DNA of 39,544 bases, taken from contig KN890759.1 in assembly GCA_000934455.1 (NCBI GenBank), positions 1 through 39,544 of the forward strand. The letters run 5' to 3'. Below are positions 14,501 through 26,500 of the stretch, one piece after another (position 1 is the first letter of the stretch; each line of letters starts with the position of its first letter). The position numbers and the translations under genes were made by a program. The notes below the pieces were generated by a model that saw only the letters and a list, made by a program, of their open reading frames with translations, was not told the origin of the DNA and did no database searches. The DNA comes from Apostichopus parvimensis (Eukaryota; Echinodermata; Holothuroidea; Aspidochirotida; Stichopodidae).

Positions 14501-17500
14501 GTTACCCAGACCTGTTAAAATTTTGGGTTTTTACCTGACGATATATTGTTTTACGAAAGACGCTGGTTAACTTTAATTTATAACCATCTAATTCATCTCA
14601 GCAGATGCACTCAAGATTAGGGTTACCATACACCCGGATTTACCCGGACATATCTGTTCTTTTCAATCTTGCTTGGATTGTTAGTTTTTTTTCTTTTTTT
14701 GGTTATCATTCAAAAGATGCACGGATATAAACATGCAGTTAATATCCTAAATAGTTTATGTGTTCATCAAGAAGACATCTGGTCTTAAGTGGTACTAGTG
14801 TTATCCAGACATCTCAAAGTCCAAGAACTTTCTAAACAACATTTTAAGCCTATCCTTAAAATAAACAGGCTCAGTTTGTGTATCTATTTATCAAATTGCC
14901 TTGTCATTGTTAAGCAGTCCTCATGTTCTTCAACAATGAAAACATCTGAAGGTGGATTTTGCAAAATGTGTGGATGTTTGAATACCTTACAATGGAAGCA
15001 CTTCATTAAAGTACTTCTTACCTGAATCAGTTGTGATGGACAGAGGTAATTTGGCCTCGATATATTGAGAGGAGTGGGAGAGAAAAGAGAAGGAAAGAGG
15101 AAGGTAAAATTTGAAAGGGAGGAGAAGGGGAATGGAGAGGGAAGGGTAGGGAAGGGAATGGAAGGGAAGAGAAGGGGAGGGTAGGGTAGGGAAGGGGAGG
15201 GGAGGGATGGAGGGAACGAAAACCTCACTCAATGTCAGTAATGATCACATTTTATTTCCCTTTTCATTAGAAAATAAAGCAGCTAATATAGGGATGTCGG
15301 TAACTAGCTAGTGTTCAGGGAGGGGATTTTACCTCTTTTAATGTCGGTTATGACACACTCGATATTAACGATCACAAAGCCAATCTTGTTTTTCGATACA
15401 TCACAAAAATAAAGTGAGATTCTATGGTGCCAATTGACAATTTTCCTTCAGACTATTTATTAATCCATACATTATTGTGATTCAATAGTATACACTCTTT
15501 GGATGTATCCACTTTGTCTGTTTAGTGTGTGCTTAAAATGAACTATTACTTCCTTTGCTCACCAATCACAATTTAATTTGTTATGTGATGTGATGATAAT
15601 TAAAATATGCATTTATATGCGCTTCAGAATTTCCATCTATTTTTGTCAACAGTAATGACAGCAAAATTGCAGGTGACATATATTGTATTAAAGAGTTATG
15701 TTCCTGCAATCGATGATCAGTCGGTTAATCTCCTATCACAACCACCTGTGGTCTCCATTGCTCTGTTTAATTTTTGCTGGTGGTATATTTCTTGTCTGTT
15801 AAATATTTACCAAAGAGAGGAAATGTCAACAAATGGATTCTATTCCTTTTCTACATTTAGAAAGCCATGCAGGTGATCGGGTTCACAGATGAAGAGATTC
15901 TGTCAACTTACAAGCTGGTAGCTGGAATCCTGAAACTGGGAAACATCCAGTTTGAGGCATACACCACAGAGAATGGGACAGAAGGTGTCAAAATCACCAA
16001 TCAGGAAGGTAGAAATTATTAACAATCGACAAGATTTTAATGTCAAAGGAAGCATGCATGGTTTCCTTTCATATATTTCAGACAACAATGGCTATCAAGA
16101 ATTATGAGATTAATAGACCGGAAGGTTAAACTTAATAACAGAAGACAAGAATTAAAATGTCAGAGGAGCACCCTTCACATATTTCAGACAAAAATGGCTA
16201 GAAATAATGATCACTCTGAATAAACCAGAAAATTTGTGTGGTAAACAAAGTAGGAAGGTTTACATAGCTCTCATTAGCATGCATTGTAAGGCTTACACCA
16301 CAAAGAAGGGAAGGAAGGTATCAAAATCACTAACTGGAAAAAGTAGAACTTTTAGAATATTTAAATGTCAGACAAACACTGTTCCCTTCCATAATTTCAG
16401 ACAAGGAAAGGTTTCGAAGAACTCTTAGCAAAGATTTAAATGTCAAATCAGTATGTTATCCTTTCAATTTATTGCAGACTTTTTCAGTAAAATGTGCCAA
16501 TACAGTTGTAAAAATAGAAGTTAGTGGAACTAACAATCCATGGAAAGGCAAACCAATCCATCACAACTAGCTTGTAGTTGGAATCCTGAAAATGAGTAAA
16601 TTAATTGCCAATTTATTATGTACTTTGAATGGTACCATGGGAGGTGTCAGACCACAACCAGTCAAGAATGTTTGATGCAGAAATATTTAAAACTTCAGTC
16701 TGGATCAGGGTTTTCCTAACTTTTTCCCCCACGAACCCCCTGTGGATGTCAGAGTTGTCCACGAACCCCCAACTTTTCGAGACACGATCTGAGTCATTAT
16801 TATACTATAATATGCATAACAGTGTTTCATAAAAGATCAAGTTCATAGTGTAATATTGTTGAGTTTGTGGACTTTTGTACATTACTAAATTATATGATAT
16901 ATCAGATTTTAGTTCAACAAAAAGTACTCTAGTTTTGACTTTCAGAAACGTCTCACAAACCCCCTGGGATGGACTCAAGCACCCCCTGGGGGTTCATGCA
17001 CCCCAGTTAGGGAACCACCAATTAGAGTGTACACAGTTGTTCTTTGCGATATTAAGAAAGTCAAGAAAAGAAAATTCGCTGTGAAATAATAAAATCATGA
17101 AAGAGAGAAAAGAAATAATTGCCGTAGGACAAAAATATGAGTCGATGAACCTCAGCGGTAAATTAAGCTCCTAGTGCTCCACCAATTGTGCAATCCAACC
17201 CTTAGATAGGTTGCAATCTTTATTTTAGCCATTTCTGTCCTGTTGTTTAGAAATCACACTTGTTGGAGAATGTGGAACCAAGTTTATATTGGATACAAAA
17301 AGACAAGTTGCAAGGAGGCTGGATTCCCCAGTAGTCATATTATTTGTGTATTTAGATTATACCTAAAGATTTTCTTTACCGATTCATGAAACAAGGAAAT
17401 TTAGGCTCCTTTGTTGACATACAAACTGTTCAAGTCACAGCTTTTTTTACTTTAATATATATCGACCTGATATGAATACATCGAGGGTAGCTTGATTTGT

Positions 17501-20500
17501 ATACTACTTTTACACAGTTTTGGCACTGTTAACTATTCCCAGCCCTTCCTGCTAAAGCTTTTTTCCTCTTTGGGGTTACATTACAAGTTGCTATATCATT
17601 AACAAACAACAAGTCGTGTTTAAGTTACAGACTAATTCTTCCTGTTTTTCAAGGCACAAATGTACCATTCTTGTGTTTTGTGAAGCAACCCGATAAGACT
17701 CGTGATATGAAATGTAGAACGGTGTGTTCTAATTTAATCACTATTGTGCGCTTGAGGAAGTAGGAAAGTTGCTCTGTTTAATTTATGTTAACTTGACATG
17801 TAACATTTAACTCCTGTTTGGACTTGCTTGTCGTCAAAGGAAGGTTCTTGAAAACTGCAGTGAATGATTAAAGAGATAATTAAATTAGTCGAGTAGATCG
17901 CAATCTGTATTAAAACTCTGCTCAAATTCCTCCTCTTAGGTTTGAGGAGTTCCTCCTCTTAGGTTTTGAAATATATTCCAGCCTTGACATTCTATCTCCC
18001 CCCCCCCAAAAAAAAAAAATTGTAAAGAATAGTCCCCACATAATTCATTTCATGACTGGTGAAACACGAACATACTCAAAAGCATTTTAGTTTAGTTTAT
18101 TTTATTTTAATTTAATTCCATTGTGTTGTTTTGCGAGATATTGAGAGTTAAAGATGTCTCATATTGTAGCAAAGGTTGACTCGAAGCAGGGATGTGTGGT
18201 ATCATGGATGTACTTATTTGACAAAATCTTGGTTTTTGGCTTTTATTGTTCATGTCTATGTTTAAATATAGCAAAGTTGGGCTAATGAACACCATCCTAG
18301 TGCAAAAATTCCAAGTCAAAGATAATTGCGTATGTTAGTACTCCTTTGAAATTGTGTATGTGGGCTGGGGTGGGATGGGGATGGGGTGAAATTTTTAAGA
18401 TTCAAGTGATAATAAATGAATGTTGGTTTTAGACACAAGAGCATGTGGTTATCAACAAAACTATTTGTTTCCTTTAAAGTAACTATGGGCAGGGGACAAC
18501 AACAATAACATGAAACATCAACTGTAATACTTTATGATTGAACCATCAACAGCAAGCTGTTTATCAGTATTTGCAGTGACTGAATTACATTAGAAAAAAG
18601 CTGCTGGTAGTATAATTGTGATTGCTGTTTAGCCTTCCTCCATTATTCACGTCTCAATAACCGAAGCAAAATGTTGCTCGGAATCAGTTGGGTTGGTTTC
18701 ATGTTTTCATGTACTGCCAGCAGGTTTTTGAGTCCATTTCAATAAATTTTTAAATGATTCTTGCAACTTAAACATGCTATGATATTTCAGATCCAGTAAA
18801 TAGTAGTTTCATTTTGATTTTTGTTGTGTTGAAATTTGCTCTTTACATATCATTAACATTAATGTACAAAAAGTCCTTGAGGAAAGAAATGTTTAGGATG
18901 GAATGGATCCATTAATAAGTTGCTGGTTAACCTTTTTCATTTGGCAAAGAAGGCGGTGTCTTATTCTGATCAATTGCGATATTATATTAACATAATACTC
19001 TCAATGTTTGCTAAACCTTCCAACTGAAAAAAGAGAAGCTCTTAAAAGGTTTTACTTACCTTTACCCAAATTAATCCTTTTCCAAGAAATTAACACTTAA
19101 CGCTATGACTTAAAAGTCATTTATGTAACCGAGCAGAATACACAGCTATTTGATATGCTATAGCTACTACCTTTTGTACGATACAATACAAGTGTTCATT
19201 CATCAAAGTGTCAGAAATGGGTTTCATTATTTGCAGACAGATGGACTTAAATAATATGGAAAAATGGGATGTCTAGAAAAGGATTGGAGAGAATTTTTAC
19301 TTACAAGGGAGAAACCTCTTGTAATTTACAAGCTACGTTAAAATATCTGTATGAATTTTTTATTTTATAAAGACACCCAGTTTTATTGACATGACTTTTA
19401 ATTGAAGTGGGAGTGGTATTTCTGTATTAGTCAAAAGTCGACACTCTGTCAATGGTGATATTTACAGTTTCTCTGATATATTTTTCTTTAGAGGATGTTG
19501 GGGACTTGGACTTACTTTGCTTTGCACTAGGACTTGTCTTGGACGTGGCCTATCTGAGCTTGGAATCCGACTCAGTTACACCTCATCCCTGGTCGTTTAC
19601 TCTTTAAGAAGTTGAGAATAATAATGGAGGATAATAATGCAGCCATTTTCTTCACTGAATTTCTTTCACCACTCGGAAAATTAATAATGTAGCTTAAATG
19701 TATGACACATTAGATGACAAAGTTTTGACATTTAATGGACGTTAGTAAACTTTTAACGAATGTTGGGGATGTTTAAGACAAAGAAAACATGTCTTCTTTC
19801 TCAATTATGTCAAATTTAGGCTGAAGTTATACATACATACATTACCTTTGATGATACCCTAACATGAAACATATTGTGATTTGTCATCAGATTTGGATGC
19901 CGTCTGCGAGTTATTTGTCTGTGAGAGACATGAAATGATGCATGCTCTGACCAAGCGCACTGTCCACGGAGGAAGAAACGAGAAGGTGACCACTGCCCTC
20001 AACTCCACACAGGCATACTATGCCAGGGATGCCCTGTGTAAGGCTACCTATGACAGAGTCTTCTCATGGATCGTCAAGACCATCAACCAGAGCATTCGGG
20101 TAAGACTTCATAGAACAATTTAAAGGGTGTGAAGACTCGCGCACAAAGAAACGTCTCATGCCGGTAATCTGACCTAGTTTCGAATGAGGTGTAACAGAAG
20201 TGTTAGACACCACCATCGATCCCAGAAAATACACACACAGCTTGCTACCGTCCGTAATTAGACACTAGTGTACAGTCAATACATACAGCTACAGTCAATA
20301 CCCACAACACAGTGTACATAGCAGCGTGGACATCTCAGGGTTAGATAAAAGATAACAAGGTATCACGTTTCATTACTGTCTGCATTTTGTAGCGACAAGA
20401 AGAAAACGTCATTTGCTAGCAACGGAAAGTTAACTTTTTCAGAGCGCGGCACGCTGGTTTGGGGCGAGTCTTCAATGCCTTTAATGAGTAGGGAAGAGTT

Positions 20501-23500
20501 GCAAGACATTTTGTTACAAAATGTTTACACTTATGGACAAATTTCCAGGAGATTCACCCCTTTGTGACTTGAATATTTATTGCGTTTTGCAATACAGTGT
20601 AATCCCTTGTAATAATCTGTAATATGTAAAGGTTGCGGTGGGCAGGTTCTGTTTCGTTCAATGAAGAGACTGCATCAGTTTTGATCTCAGCAAAAATCTC
20701 ACAAAAACTAAAGAAAAACAGGGTGTGGGGGGGGGCGGGCATTGGGGTGTTGCCTGAAATCATGATGGGTTTATATATTTAACATAACTTTGAACGAGAG
20801 GATTAAGATGTGAGATTACGTATTAAAATGCACTTTTATACAGCAAATAGTTGTCTTCCTGGGCGTTACAGCAGACAGAAGCTTTATGTTATTGAAATTC
20901 ATGGGATAGACTTCCATGTTACAAATTGCCTCGCTATAGCAACATTGGAAACACATATGTTCTCTCAAGGCCATGAAATACCATGGAAAAAGTTATTCCA
21001 AAGCACCAAGAAGTTTGGAAAGTATGTTGCAATGTTTAAAAGTTGGCTCCAGTATAGCATGTTTATCAATTTTTGGAGTCACTTTAAACAGTCCCTTTAA
21101 GAAGGTGAGCAAAATGTTCAAACTTCAAATAATATTTTTTTGTTTATAGCAGGGAAATAGTGTCTGATATTCAATCGGTGTGTTGCTGTTTTTTTTTCTT
21201 TCACCAGGAAGGAAGTAGCAAAAAACTGAACGTAATATTTCATATCTTGCAGTTACACTTTCCTTTTAATTCGTCATGAAACATTCCTTGGTTCTATGCA
21301 GTGTCTCCTGTTTTGAAAGAAGAAATAATTAAACTACTTTGGACTAGAAAAATATTTTGTTTTGTTTCAAATAAAATTATTTTCATTTCAAACAATTTAT
21401 TTTCATAATTTTTTGTTTCTATCTTTCCTTTCGCTACAAATTTGGCATGTACAAGTCCTTTGCATCCATTTGAAATCTAGAACCATCACTTTAGAAAGAA
21501 CTTGTACCTGGCAGCATGATATTTGTTCTTTTATCACAGTATTTTGATTCATTTTCAACTCAGTCTTTTATTTCGTTGACATCTGATCTGGCATGAACAA
21601 ACTTCGTCACTTGTTAATGTGAAAAAGTTTCATCCCTTTTTTTGTTACAAACAGAGCAAACATTTGTTAACCTATCTGTTTAACTTTCTTGATTAATCTT
21701 ACCATGAAGCCACTGCTGTTGCCCCCCCCCCTCCCCCAAGTCACATCAGCATTTTGAAATGAGATCCAAAGCAAGTGTTTATAGTCTTGTAATGCATGTC
21801 ATCTAGCCTGCAGACTTGTAGTTAATATTCAGCAATTGTACTCCTCCTGTTCTAGCATAGTTGAAACAGGGATGTGCTCAGGAATATTTGAGTGCTGGGC
21901 ACATTTGTGCACTAGTGTGATCCACATCCTGAGGGAGGGGTCTCAGGGGTAAGGGTTGCCCCTCCCCTTTGGAAACTTTGCAGATGAAGTATGCTAAGAT
22001 GGCAAATGGTGCTATCTTTTCCTATTCTGATGCTTACTTCTGTGCCAAGTATTCACTCATGTTTTGGTAATGGTAACATTTGTTAAATAAATCATTAAAA
22101 AAAGTGCCGGGCAAAAACGTTTAAAATACTTTTTGTGCGGGGCGCCGTTCAGAACTGCCGGGCCCTGCCGCCCGGCATGAGCACACATCCCTGTTATTCT
22201 CGTACCCAGCCATGTGGATCTTGATATTTGCATTATAAGTTGTTCACATAATTTCATTGTAGACTTGCACTTTTATCGTATTTCTGACTTTGCGTCAACT
22301 AATTCATGCAACTTGTTGCTGTGGTTTTCCTGTATGGTAGCTTTTAATGGTCACTGCTGTTTTACAATCATTTCATTGGTAATGTAAACTACCATGCTCA
22401 CTTTTTTAATTTTATTCTCTTTTGCCTGTGTAGGTTAGTTCCCACAGTGGAAGGAAGGTCATGGGTGTGTTGGATATCTATGGATTCGAAATCTTTGAGG
22501 TGAGTCTAAATTTGGTTAAATCTACACCAGTTGACTGTGATCATGAATATGTATACTTAAAATCTCACCATAGTTAATAATAAGAAAAACACCAAAGAAG
22601 AGGGATTAAAATCAAGGTTGATTTTTTTGGGTTACTTGCCATAGGCAGGCAAGTAACCTATGAAGTTGGCGTGTGCCTGTGTGGGCATCTATGGGTGTGT
22701 GTGCGTGTGTTCTCATATTTGATACTGTAAATGGCGTAAAATTTTGAAATGGTTTTTACCATATTTGTCTTCTAGATTTATAAGAAGTCTTCTTTATATT
22801 AGCATCAATTAGTCAAACCATATCAATATTACAAAGAGGCACCTTTTCTTGTCTGGTTTGATGATGTTATTTAATATGCTTGGATCATGGAATATCACTT
22901 GTTACATCTTTAATTCTTATTTTCTTCTGAACAGCACAACAGATTCGAACAGTTCATCATCAATTACTGTAACGAGAAGCTGCAACAGATCTTTATCGAG
23001 CTGACCCTACGAGAGGAACAACATGAATATGTCGTGGAGGGTATTGAATGGACCCACGTCGAATATTTCAATAACATTGCCATTTGTGAACTTGTTGAAA
23101 AGGTAAGATATTGACATCACTTTGATGAACACGTATAAGAAACTAGTTGCTAATCCAGTCCGTTAAGGGAAACTGTCTTAGCGATGGAAGGTAGTAGTAG
23201 CGCCCTAATACTAGAGGCAGTCCAATAGTTATCACTTCTTGATTAAAATGATAATTTTAAACCAGGCATTTACCTCACTGAGTGTTATTATCTAAAACAA
23301 TCTTCAATAGTTGGGAATAATTTAGAAGGTTAAGACCCCTAGTATAGTAGAAAATGACAAGAGATGGAGGGGGATGGGGGAGGGTGGGGGATGGGTGAGG
23401 GATGGCACATGAAAGGGGAGGAGAAGTATTTGTCTTTAATAAACCCCTGCATTCAGGCTACCTTTATAGATACTCTGATAAAAGCTCATCTGTAGTCCAA

Positions 23501-26500
23501 ATGAATGGCGTTTAAAGTAGCTTAAGACCACATCGTGCTTACCATTTTAGGATCACGCTGGTATTCTGGCCATGTTGGACGAGGAGTGCCTCCGGCCAGG
23601 AGACAAAACAGATAAGACGTTCCTCACCAAGATGAACGACAGCAGCTACATCTGCAAGCATGACCACTTTGAGAGCAGAGACAAGATGAAGGCAGACAAG
23701 AGCCTGGACAGGGATTGCTTCAGGTTGAAGCATTATGCTGGTGCTGTAAGTGACAACTCTCTCATTTATTTTCTGTATTGGTATATACCTTTGATTGTAT
23801 TGAGTCAAGTGGAACTTAGCCTAGACCTTGTCGGTTTCAAATACTATCTTGATCAAAACATTGATAGAATAATAGTGACATAAGTTATGCATTGATAAAG
23901 AGGACAAGGGCATCTCTCCCCCTTCTTTCACCCATTCCCCTCTTCTACCCCTCCCCATCTTCTACCCCTCCCCTCTTCTACCCTTCCCCTCTTCTACCCC
24001 TCCACCTCTTCTACCCCCTCCCCCCTCTTCTACCCCTCCCCCTCTTCTACCCCTCTCCCTTCCCCACAAAAATAAATAGAGAAGGAACAAAAGAACAGCA
24101 AAACTTATAGAACTTACTTATAAATATAAACCAAGACTTGTAGCACTGTTTAAGATTATTTACCCCTCATATACCAATGTTTGAAGTAAATGAGGATGAT
24201 ATTCTGTTGTTTTTGTCAGGTCACGTATTCCGTGGACGGATTCATTGACAGAAACAACGACCTCCTCTTTCGTGATCTCTCCCAATTGATGTACTCCTGT
24301 AAAAATCAACTGACCAAAGAGATGTTTCCTGAAGGTAACCCTGCTCTGCTAGGGATGAAGAGACCCTCTACTGCTGGCTCTCAGTTCAAGGTATGGTTGT
24401 TTACTGGTTGTGCATGGTTCATCCTTGCCTTATGAATATTTAAATATATAATCATGAATATTCAGCTTATTCTATGACCAGCCAGTTTGGACAATTTCCT
24501 AATGCTGATACCACTCTACACTGTCCTTCAGTATCATGCTTCAGAGCACTCGTACTGACAGTACGAACAGTTCCTAACGTTTACCTGATAGAAGAACATG
24601 ATGACATTCATACTACCCGTACTGTGGGACATGAAAGTTAACTACAGAAAAAGTTGGCCCAACTGGGTGTCCATTACAGAAATTGTTACCCATGTCATGT
24701 CATTTATGTGAAGTAGGGTAGGGTTGGTGGTGAAAATGTCTGAGCAGTATGTATGGTATTGCAAAGAAGGAAAGCAACAGCTGGGGATGATTCTGTTGAA
24801 GATTTGAATTTGTCTGACACTGTTTTATGAAGTTCAAATTTTGTATGTACTCATTGCAATAATATCATCAAAGATGTTTACAACCTAGGACAAGTTTTGG
24901 TTAAGTTTTAGAACACTCATGGACACTTTGGCCCTACTACATGTTTGAAGCAGACAAACTCTGGCCTGGCATATTTTGCATATAAGGATGTGGGCAGATG
25001 CTGTTATGAACCAGCAAGGCTAATTACTGGTGAATTACAGATATTTGGAAGAGCAGATATGTTATGTAGTAATTTTATGGAACAACGTCCTAGATTCCCC
25101 AGTGAGGCTGACGAAAAATGGAGTACTGTTGATTATGTTATTTCAATAAGGAATCACAAAAGTCTTGTTTAAGTAAACTGAAGGCAAAACTGAATCAAAA
25201 TGTTTTTATTTGATCTTATTGAGGTATATTTTTAGTAGTATGTAGGAAATAATTTTTTTGCTGTGTCACTACATCTTCACGAAAAGCTAGTGTGCACATC
25301 TACAAAATGGCGTCATACTGTTTCCTTTTTGTGTTTGTATTGTTTGTTATTAAGAAAGTAAAGAAGGTTTTTAGAATATTTTTCAAGCTTATTGTTCTGA
25401 AATACCATTTGTGAATAATATGCCAGCAGTTTGGAGTTCAAGTTTTAAATACAAAAAGAAAGAAAAGCCAACACTTTCAAGCCAAATGCATGCAAAAGAT
25501 TTGACAGATTTAATTTTCACTATTATTCTGTTTGTCTTGAAAGTGATACCATTTAATACTTGTCTCATACTATCCCATATTTGGTGTTATTTGTCATTCG
25601 AACGACAATTTAATATCCAAAAGGATAAATCATAAAATTGCATGATCGTAATTATTCAAAGAATAGAACTCGATGCAAGTAATTTGAGATGCCATTTTTA
25701 AAGTTTCGATAGGCATTGCTGTTTTCATTTCTTTATTAATCTTTATCAGTTCAGTTTTATACTTCTGATTATATCCTTGTTTACTTACTTCCTCCCTCCC
25801 CCCACCCAAAAAAAATTACCTCTGCTCATACATCAAATATTTTTCTACCTCCTACTACTTACATCATATTCTTTGGTTGAATTTTAAACTTCAAATTTTA
25901 GGAATGATTTTTATTTGCATTGTTGTCAACATCTTTTTCATCTGTATGTAACTGTTGTCAAATCTGTCATAATTTGGTTGTTTGTTTGTTTCATCATCCA
26001 GTCAGTGTGGGGACACTGATCACCAGGGGCACAAATACATAATTGTGGGAAGGGGAGATGGGGCCTAAAGCAAGCTCCTCCCCTACAAAATAATCCCTCC
26101 CTAGCCACTGGCAGATTGAATGTTACAGGAAATCCTAGTGTACACTGCATACATGTATAATATTTATGTGAGGTGCAACGTAAACAGTTTAAATTCTGCA
26201 ACATAGTTTTATAGCACCATTTTGCATCTGAATGCCCTCCTCTTTACCAAAACTTCTCAAATGGTAGGGGCCACCCCCAGATGACATAACATCTTAGGCC
26301 CCCCCCCCATCCCCAGTACAAAAAAAAGAGGCTGTGCCCCTGGTGATCACAGCATCATACTAGCCTGCAGAAGACACAGTTTTTTAGTACCATACATGCA
26401 TAATAATGTAACGAATTCACTACAATGTTGTATTGCATCTAGAGTGTACTGTGCACTGCGCAACCGCTTGCCAGCTTTCAAACCTGGGTTTGAGGAGACA

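Larger units (their letters stand above)
12285..15860 (+). other. Intron 3
   Basis: GT-AG intron of about 3.6 kb. It holds a minus-strand LINE 3' fragment (12700-13290), a G-run near 14404, a possible hAT-type end near 14620 (GGGTTACCATACACCCGGAT) and a 150-bp purine tract (15066-15221). No myosin exon is missing here: exon 3 ends in phase 0 and exon 4 starts in phase 0. Confidence 0.85.
16009..19890 (+). other. Intron 4
   Basis: GT-AG intron of about 3.9 kb. Its first 600 bases contain decayed duplications of exon 4 and adjacent intron. A hAT-like miniature element lies at 16706-17020. A 21-bp tandem pair (TTCCTCCTCTTAGGTT) is near 17928-17968, and a C-run/A-run is at 17997-18020. I recognise nothing else; exon 4 and exon 5 join in phase with no missing protein segment. 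Confidence 0.8.

Noticed and set aside
14884-15232. Minus-strand open frames rich in Pro, Ser, Phe and Leu.
   Set aside because: They are the translation of the purine tract read from the other strand. No gene signals.
19494-19610. Possible extra exon after TTTCTTTAG with GGACTTGGACTTACTTTGC-type sequence.
   Set aside because: Exons 4 and 5 already join in phase with complete protein continuity, and this stretch encodes nothing like a myosin. It is more likely a simple internal repeat.
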